Of a stretch of 11,745 nt of DNA, positions 7,087 through 11,745 are shown in pieces. How positions within the stretch are numbered: the first letter of the stretch is position 1; the number at the start of each line of letters is the position of its first letter. Made by a program: the position numbers and the translations under genes. Origin of the DNA: an uncultured Nitrospinaceae bacterium (GTDB lineage Bacteria; Nitrospinota; Nitrospinia; Nitrospinales; VA-1); the NCBI GenBank assembly GCA_913043155.1, contig CAJWLY010000027.1:1-11745 (forward strand), given 5' to 3'. Under the pieces are notes generated by a model. That model was not told the origin of the DNA and ran no database searches. It was given only the letters and a program-made list of their open reading frames with translations.

Positions 7087-7148
7087 ATTCCTTCTCCTTA
7101 TTTTTCATGTTGTTTTCGTTTATTCAAAATGTTCATCAGCTCAATGGA

Positions 7149-8387
7149 TCACTTCTTTTTCGGTGTTACTTTCGCAGGCAACTCAACCAGCACACCGGTC
7201 GCGGTCATGATTCCGTCCGGCGGTATTCTTGGAATCTTGAAATTCTTACCCGGCATCACATCGCTGCTGAGAGCCTCGAGAAAAGCCACTATGTCCGCTT
7301 GTTCGTCTTCCGTCAGGTTGAGAGGTTTCATCAGCGGATCTTTTGTTCCAGCGAGTGCCGGACCGTTGTCCTGGTCAGGCCCGCCGCCTGAATTGTAGAA
7401 AGCGACCACTTCGTCCAGGTCAAAGAACACGCCGTTATGCATATACGGGGGAGTCCACTTGATTTCCCTCAATTGCGCAGTCCGCCACTTGTGAATGTCA
7501 TCGGGGCGATGCGTGGAGAAGTAGAGTCCCTTGTCCTCGTCCACCTCGTCGTAATTCAGAATCCCGAAGGCCTTCGACCGGTATCGGATAGAAATCTGGC
7601 GGAGCGGGTCTTCGTCGAACGCTTCGTTGCGCGGGAGACCGAGATTGTGGAAATCCTGGTTGGTCATCAACATGCCGTCATGGCACTGGATACATCCCGC
7701 CTTGCCCTCGAAGAGTTTCATTCCCCGGATTGCCTCTTCGCTCATGGCGGTCTTGTCGCCGTTCATGTAACGATCGAAAGGAACGTCCTTGGGATCGGTA
7801 TTCAAAGTACGCTCGAATGCGGCAACGGCACGGGCTGCGTTATCCCAGGTCGGGGGTTCGCCAAAAATCTCCTGCATCATCTTGACGTAGACCGGAACCT
7901 GCCTCATCCGGGCTTCCGCCATCTGGGCTGAAACGTTGTTCGACTCCTGTCCGAATCCGGCGGCGCCGACTTGGGCTTCAAGACTCAGTGACCGTCCGTC
8001 CCAGAAATACTTATTCAGGTGTATATTGTTCACGACAGTCTGTCCGGCACGGAAATGGAGGGTCCCCGGATAGCCGAAGGAAAGGTCGTCCGGCTGGGAC
8101 CATGCGTACTCCGGCCTGTGGCAGGCCGCGCAGGGGGTGCTGCCGTCCCCGGACAGTCGCCCGTCAAACATCAACATCGCGCCGAGCTCGACTTTTGCCG
8201 GGGTGGTTATGTTATCCTTTTGCGCATTCGGATTCAGAATGCCATTGGCCGGGATCGGCGGCACCGGCGCGAGCGGGCGCGGGTCTTTTGACCCCTGGGA
8301 CCCGGCAAAGGCAGGCATGGCCAGGGCCAGCATGATTCCTACTGCCAATAAAATTGTTCCAATTTCCTTAATCGATTTTTCTCGCAT
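7149..8387 (-). CDS. Periplasmic di-haem cytochrome c peroxidase/MauG-like protein (IdrP-like)
   Basis: A 412-residue protein with a Sec signal peptide ending near MPAFAG (residue 29). It has two CXXCH haem sites, C86/C89/H90 and C232/C235/H236, in the order low-potential then high-potential haem typical of bacterial di-haem peroxidases. The loop KYFWDGRSLSLEAQ (126-139) keeps the conserved F-W-D-G-R and the Glu (E137) expected for peroxide activation, and PYMHNG (314-319) carries the conserved Met/His segment. It therefore looks like an intact peroxidase, unlike the tri-haem paralogue at the end of the run. In characterised iodate reductase clusters two such proteins are proposed to remove H2O2 formed during iodate reduction. 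It is the first gene of the run, with AGGAGGT (8396-8402) 8 bases before the ATG. Whether it is P1 or P2 cannot be decided here. Confidence 0.87.
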   Translation of the reverse strand: MREKSIKEIGTILLAVGIMLALAMPAFAGSQGSKDPRPLAPVPPIPANGILNPNAQKDNITTPAKVELGAMLMFDGRLSGDGSTPCAACHRPEYAWSQPDDLSFGYPGTLHFRAGQTVVNNIHLNKYFWDGRSLSLEAQVGAAGFGQESNNVSAQMAEARMRQVPVYVKMMQEIFGEPPTWDNAARAVAAFERTLNTDPKDVPFDRYMNGDKTAMSEEAIRGMKLFEGKAGCIQCHDGMLMTNQDFHNLGLPRNEAFDEDPLRQISIRYRSKAFGILNYDEVDEDKGLYFSTHRPDDIHKWRTAQLREIKWTPPYMHNGVFFDLDEVVAFYNSGGGPDQDNGPALAGTKDPLMKPLNLTEDEQADIVAFLEALSSDVMPGKNFKIPRIPPDGIMTATGVLVELPAKVTPKKK

Positions 8388-8514
8388 TATTCGCTACCTC
8401 CTATTCATTTCGATTCGGACCTGGATTGTTTGGGCTTTCAGACCCATCGTTAGTAATTGACCCTTTGAAAATAGGTTCCATCTGGACCCCCCTCCCCACG
8501 GGGAGGAGGTCTTG
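8388..8514 (-). promoter_or_regulatory. Leader and presumed promoter region of the redox operon
   Basis: This 127-base gap separates the receiver gene from the first operon gene. It holds the operon's ribosome binding site (8396-8402) and the hairpin at 8491-8506. I see no convincing -35/-10 pair and no sigma-54 GG-N10-GC element, so promoter placement is by position only. Confidence 0.4.
8491..8506 (-). terminator. G/C-rich hairpin after the receiver gene
   Basis: CCTCCCC (8491-8497) and GGGGAGG (8500-8506) form a perfect inverted repeat 8 bases downstream of the receiver stop codon. On the minus strand it is followed by GGGGTCCAGATGG rather than a T-run, so it is not a standard intrinsic terminator. 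It may stabilise the 3' end, pause polymerase, or act with a termination factor. Confidence 0.4.
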
Positions 8515-8913
8515 CTAACTCGTTTCCGTCTGGCTGTATTCATAAGCCCATTGCGTGATGGTCTGGGGCACTTTTTCGAATTCCGTCGCCTTGTCAAAAT
8601 AAAAATCTGCTCCCAAGTCCATGCATTTTTCCCGATACCTCGGGCTGGAATGATGGGAAAAAATAATGACCTTCGTCTCGGGCTGAAGTTTTTTAATTTC
8701 TTTAAGGAGGGTCTCGATGCGACCTACGGTGGGCAGGCTGGAATCCAGAATGACCGCATGGGGCTGCAGCTTCCGGATGGTTCTCCAGGCTTCTTCCGAG
8801 TTCTCTGCCATACCCACGACTTCGGTACCATCGAGTTCTGAAAGCATGTTCACCAACCTCTTCGATACTTCCTGTGAATCGTCCAGAATGAAAACCTTCA
8901 GTCGTTTCTTCAT
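8515..8913 (-). CDS. Stand-alone CheY-like receiver protein
   Basis: A 132-residue protein consisting of one receiver domain and nothing else. MKKRLKVFILDDSQEVS gives the acidic pair D11/D12, VILDSSLP the phospho-acceptor D57, IIFSHHSS the switch Ser S86, and YFDKAT the conserved Lys K108. An in-frame longer reading to 9009 exists, but the start at 8913 is chosen because GGAG lies 5 bases upstream and the receiver fold begins at once. With no DNA-binding or enzymatic output domain it must act by protein contact, as a phosphate sink, or in a phosphorelay with the neighbouring kinase. It lies 127 bases upstream of the redox operon, close enough to share its transcript if the hairpin between them does not terminate. 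Confidence 0.85.
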   Translation of the reverse strand: MKKRLKVFILDDSQEVSKRLVNMLSELDGTEVVGMAENSEEAWRTIRKLQPHAVILDSSLPTVGRIETLLKEIKKLQPETKVIIFSHHSSPRYREKCMDLGADFYFDKATEFEKVPQTITQWAYEYSQTETS

Positions 8914-8918
8914 CCGAT

Positions 8919-8922
8919 CTCC
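8919..8922 (-). promoter_or_regulatory. Ribosome binding site deciding the receiver start
   Basis: GGAG on the minus strand, 5 bases before the ATG at 8913. The 32-residue upstream extension has arginine- and proline-rich composition unlike a receiver N-terminus. Confidence 0.6.
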
Positions 8923-9050
8923 ACACCGGAACGGGTTGCCCACTGGGTGCCTTTTTCTAGCTGTCTTAGTATCTACACCCAGAGGCCGGGTAGATGAAAT
9001 CCGCTCCAATCCGCTTTTTTCATAGGATTTAAAGGGTCGGGAATAGGAGT

Positions 9051-9072
9051 CCTCCTAGAGGGTTCTAGGAGG
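9051..9072 (-). repeat. Perfect palindrome upstream of the receiver gene
   Basis: CCTCCTAGA (9051-9059), a 4-base spacer, then TCTAGGAGG (9064-9072) is a 9-bp perfect inverted repeat. It lies in the 215-base gap between the NarL-type regulator stop (9129) and the receiver start (8913). No T-run follows on either strand, so a simple intrinsic terminator is unlikely. It could be an operator for a dimeric regulator or an RNA hairpin. The rest of the gap shows nothing I can assign. Confidence 0.6.
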
Positions 9073-9128
9073 CGCATTCGTTTGGACGAGTGGAGAGATT
9101 TTTTTAGAGAGGGGAGGAGGCGGGAACT

Positions 9129-9782
9129 TTAATCTATCAGCTTGTTTTCTATGACATAGCGAATCAACTGAGCATTGTTGTCCAGTTTAAGCTTCTCCAG
9201 GATATGGGTGCGGTGGGTACTGACGGTTTTAATGCTCAGTTGGAGTTCGTCGGCAATTTCTGACATCGTTTGCCCGGACCCGATCATGCTCATCACCTGG
9301 TACTCGCGGTCAGATAACAGCTCGTGCAGTTGTTTTTCGGAACCCAGAAAATCAAGTGCCAGCTTTTGCGCCAGGTTGGGGGTTATGAATTTGTCCCCTC
9401 GAAAGACCGCCTTGATCGCTTTCACCAGCTGTTCGGAGGCACCGTCCTTGGTCAAAAACCCGGAGGCTCCCGCTTTTAGAAACCGCGCCGCGATCCGTTC
9501 TTCGGGGTACATGGTCAAAATCAGGACCGGCAGATCGGGCTGATCGATCTTTAATTGCTTCAGGGTTTCCATTCCAGCCAGACCGGGCATGGCTGCATCC
9601 AGGACCACGACATCGAAATGAGTCTCCCGAACTTTCGCCAGCACCTCGTGCCCGTCTTTTGCTTCACCGGCAGCAACAATGTCCGGTGTCTCGGCAAGGA
9701 TCATTTTCAAACCATCACGGAGGACGGCATGATCATCCGCGAGAAGAACTTTAATTTTATTTGCGTCTGGATTATTTTGCAT
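9129..9782 (-). CDS. NarL/FixJ-family response regulator
   Basis: A 217-residue two-domain regulator. The receiver has D16/D17, phospho-acceptor D62 (VVVLDAAMPG), T90 and K112 (FLTKDG). After a linker, residues 152-215 form the LuxR/GerE helix-turn-helix: LLSDREYQVMSMIGSG, then MSEIADELQLSIKTVSTHRT as the recognition region. All key receiver residues are present, so it should be phosphorylated by the kinase encoded just upstream. The start is placed at the ATG at 9782 because GAGGT (9787-9791) precedes it; a GTG at 9788 that overlaps the kinase stop codon (GTGA) is the alternative and would add two residues. Tight linkage shows a cognate pair. Targets are unknown; the redox operon downstream is an obvious candidate (inference). 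Confidence 0.9.
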   Translation of the reverse strand: MQNNPDANKIKVLLADDHAVLRDGLKMILAETPDIVAAGEAKDGHEVLAKVRETHFDVVVLDAAMPGLAGMETLKQLKIDQPDLPVLILTMYPEERIAARFLKAGASGFLTKDGASEQLVKAIKAVFRGDKFITPNLAQKLALDFLGSEKQLHELLSDREYQVMSMIGSGQTMSEIADELQLSIKTVSTHRTHILEKLKLDNNAQLIRYVIENKLID

Positions 9783-9784
9783 GA

Positions 9785-11745
9785 TCACCTCAGTGGAATT
9801 TTAACAACAACGGTGGTTCCCTGGCCTTGGACCCCGCTAATTTTCACCTGCCCATCCCAAAGAAGAGCCCGTTCCCGGATTCCTAGAAGCCCGAGGGATT
9901 TGGGATGAGAAATTTTATCTTCAGGAATTCCTTTACCATTGTCCGTCACCTTAAGAACCAGTTCACCATCTTTTTTATAAAATTCTATATTGAGCTCGCT
10001 TGCCGCGGCATGACGCGCCACATTGGTCAAAGTTTCCTGGAAGATCCGGAACACCGCGGTCGAAAGATCGGTGTCTAAGTCCAAATCACCCGTGCCTGAA
10101 CTCATACTACACTCGGTCCCCGTCCGCTTCTGAAATTCCTGCACCTGCCACTCGATGGCCTCGGTGAGACCCAGCATGTCCAGAACCTCGGGCCGCAGAT
10201 GGGTTGAGATCTCCTGCACGCTTTTAATGGTTTTATCGAGCAGATGCGACATGGTTTTTGCCCGGTCCCGAACCGTTGCTTGCTTGCCATCCAACTTTTT
10301 TTCCAACCAGGAAAGATCAATTTTCAAAGCGGTTAACATCTGCCCCAGTTCGTCGTGGATGTCCCGGGCAATGCGGGTTCTTTCTTCCTCTCGTACGGCT
10401 TCCAGGCGGTTGTAAAGGTCGCGTAATTCCTGTTCCGATGTTTTTAATTTTTTCCCGGCCTGGTAGCGTTCACTGACCCGACCGAGCTGGGTCCCTATGT
10501 TTGACATAATATCTAACAGTTTCTCATCGGGCTCGACCGCCTCGGGCGAGTAAAACTCGAGCACGCCAACGATGTTTTCCCCCATCAGAATGGGAAACCC
10601 AAAGCCCGCCTTCACTCCCAAGTTGTCTACATGCCGTGCTCTGGGAAAGTTTGGATCTTTGTTGACATCCACAATCCATGCGGGTTGTCCGGAAGACAAA
10701 ACCCTTCCGGGCAGGCCTTCACCCGGAGAAAATGAGGTGGCTTCCGTCACCTCTTTAAAAACGGAAAAACGGTCTGGATCGTCCAGGTGCCAAATCCCGG
10801 AGGGAGTCAGCCCACTGGAATTTTCATTCACAACATACAAGTGCCCAATGGGCCAACCCGTAAGTTTACAAACCCGGTCCAGGCAAACTTTCGACGCGTT
10901 TTCCATGGCCGTGGCTTCATTAGAGGCCACGGCAACATCCGTGAGCAGTTGATTGAACATGCCCTCTTTTTCTAATTTTATTTCCGTTTCTTTTCGCCGG
11001 GTGATGTCCTCTTTGACCGCAAGGTAATGAGAGACAACTCCGTTCCTGTCTTTGATGGGGGAAATGGAAGCCAATTCCCAATAAAGTTCCGAATTCTTTT
11101 TCTTGTTATGAAATTCCCCACGCCATATGTGCCCCGCGCTGATCGTTTCCCACATTTTTTTATACATTTTAGGAGAACTGTACCCAGACTTCAGGAAACG
11201 GGGGTTTTCCCCGATGACTTCTTCGAGTCGGTATCCGGTCACCTGAAGGAACTTGGGATTGACATATTCAATCTCCCCATTGAGGTCGGTGATCACGATG
11301 GAGGCCGGGCTTTGCTCGACCGCCTGAGAGAGTTTCCTGAGTTCCCCTTCCAACCGCTTGCGTTCGGTAACATCGCGTATGATCCCGACAAACCCGCGAT
11401 CTTGATCCGAGGTCATTTCGCCCATCGATAGATCGAGGGGGAAGGTGGTGCCATTCTTCCGCAACCCGACAATCTCCTGTTCATGCTCGAGATCATTGGT
11501 TTTGCCTGTTTGAAAAAAATTCCGGAGACTAGAATAACTCTCCGGGTGGTCTTGATGAGATTCAGGCATCAGCACACCGATATGCCGGCCAACAACCTCG
11601 TGCTCTTGATAACCGAAAGTTTTTTCAGCCGCAGGGTTGAGTGACTGGATGATCCCCTCTTCATTCACCGTGGCGACCCCCTCAACAAGGTTTTCCAAAA
11701 TTCCCTGAAGGCGACTTTGACTGTCCTGGATTTTCCCGGCCAGAA
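9785..11745 (-). CDS. PAS-PAS-GAF sensor histidine kinase (HisKA_3 type), N-terminus beyond right edge
   Basis: The frame is open to the right edge, so this is the C-terminal part (about 652 visible codons) of a longer protein. Visible domains in order are PAS with PAC about 11698-11369 (NPAAEKTFGYQEHEVVG), a second PAS/PAC about 11347-10994 (GEIEYVNPKFLQVTGYRLEE), GAF about 10951-10470, the HisKA_3 dimerisation domain about 10387-10184 with phospho-acceptor His at 10355-10357 (ARDIHDELGQ), and HATPase_c about 10066-9791 with an N box (LTNVARHAA), DNGKGIP and GLLGIRER. This is the NarX/DegS-like kinase class that partners NarL-type regulators. No transmembrane segment is visible, so the seen part is cytoplasmic; residues sensing a ligand, haem or flavin cannot be named. 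The residues just before the first PAS (SQSRLQGILENLVEGV) look like a signalling helix, implying more sensor domains upstream. Confidence 0.92.
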   Translation of the reverse strand, partial: LAGKIQDSQSRLQGILENLVEGVATVNEEGIIQSLNPAAEKTFGYQEHEVVGRHIGVLMPESHQDHPESYSSLRNFFQTGKTNDLEHEQEIVGLRKNGTTFPLDLSMGEMTSDQDRGFVGIIRDVTERKRLEGELRKLSQAVEQSPASIVITDLNGEIEYVNPKFLQVTGYRLEEVIGENPRFLKSGYSSPKMYKKMWETISAGHIWRGEFHNKKKNSELYWELASISPIKDRNGVVSHYLAVKEDITRRKETEIKLEKEGMFNQLLTDVAVASNEATAMENASKVCLDRVCKLTGWPIGHLYVVNENSSGLTPSGIWHLDDPDRFSVFKEVTEATSFSPGEGLPGRVLSSGQPAWIVDVNKDPNFPRARHVDNLGVKAGFGFPILMGENIVGVLEFYSPEAVEPDEKLLDIMSNIGTQLGRVSERYQAGKKLKTSEQELRDLYNRLEAVREEERTRIARDIHDELGQMLTALKIDLSWLEKKLDGKQATVRDRAKTMSHLLDKTIKSVQEISTHLRPEVLDMLGLTEAIEWQVQEFQKRTGTECSMSSGTGDLDLDTDLSTAVFRIFQETLTNVARHAAASELNIEFYKKDGELVLKVTDNGKGIPEDKISHPKSLGLLGIRERALLWDGQVKISGVQGQGTTVVVKIPLR

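Noticed and set aside
8388..8514. Sigma-54 or FNR-type promoter for the redox operon
   Set aside because: I looked for TGGCAC-N5-TTGC and TTGAT-N4-ATCAA patterns and found no acceptable match.
11696..11698. TTG at 11698 as the start of the histidine kinase
   Set aside because: The frame is open to the window edge and the upstream residues continue a typical PAS-linker helix, so the gene is truncated by the window, not started here.

Overview
The window looks like part of a Gram-negative, respiring bacterium of moderate G+C content. Exported multihaem cytochromes and a Tat-dependent molybdoenzyme indicate a periplasm, and most start codons follow canonical AGGAGG-type ribosome binding sites. 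The sequence alone does not fix the phylum. Every convincing gene is on the minus strand, so the biological order runs from the right edge of the window to the left.

From 11745 to 8515 lies a signalling block. It holds the C-terminal 650 or so residues of a PAS-PAS-GAF histidine kinase open to the right edge (9785-11745), its directly abutting NarL/FixJ-type response regulator (9129-9782), and, after a 215-base gap with a perfect palindrome, a stand-alone CheY-like receiver protein (8515-8913).

From 8387 to 1129 lies the core of the window, a five-gene run that is probably one operon: a di-haem MauG/cytochrome c peroxidase-like protein (7149-8387), a Tat-exported Rieske subunit (6466-7086), an AioA/IdrA-type molybdopterin oxidoreductase (3726-6386), a secreted cupredoxin-like protein (2855-3637), and a tri-haem protein joining a di-haem peroxidase-like module to an extra cytochrome c domain (1129-2742). 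A strong intrinsic terminator at 1022-1060 closes the run. The combination of a Rieske subunit, an arsenite-oxidase-like catalytic subunit and two di-haem peroxidase-like proteins is the hallmark of dissimilatory iodate reductase clusters (idrABP1P2) rather than of arsenite oxidase (aioBA). Here the order is P-B-A-cupredoxin-P instead of A-B-P1-P2, the second peroxidase has gained a haem domain, and a copper-protein candidate is inserted.

Working model (inference): periplasmic electrons pass through c-type cytochromes, and perhaps the cupredoxin, to the Rieske subunit and on to the Mo enzyme, which reduces iodate or a similar oxyanion. The peroxidase-like proteins remove or use peroxide and shuttle electrons, and the adjacent two-component genes may control expression.

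Downstream of the terminator are two further minus-strand genes: an aspartyl/asparaginyl-hydroxylase-like Fe(II)/2-oxoglutarate enzyme (227-928) and the first 43 codons of a metallo-beta-lactamase-fold protein running off the left edge (1-131). No tRNA, rRNA, CRISPR or insertion sequence was seen, and no gene-free stretch exceeds about 215 bases.
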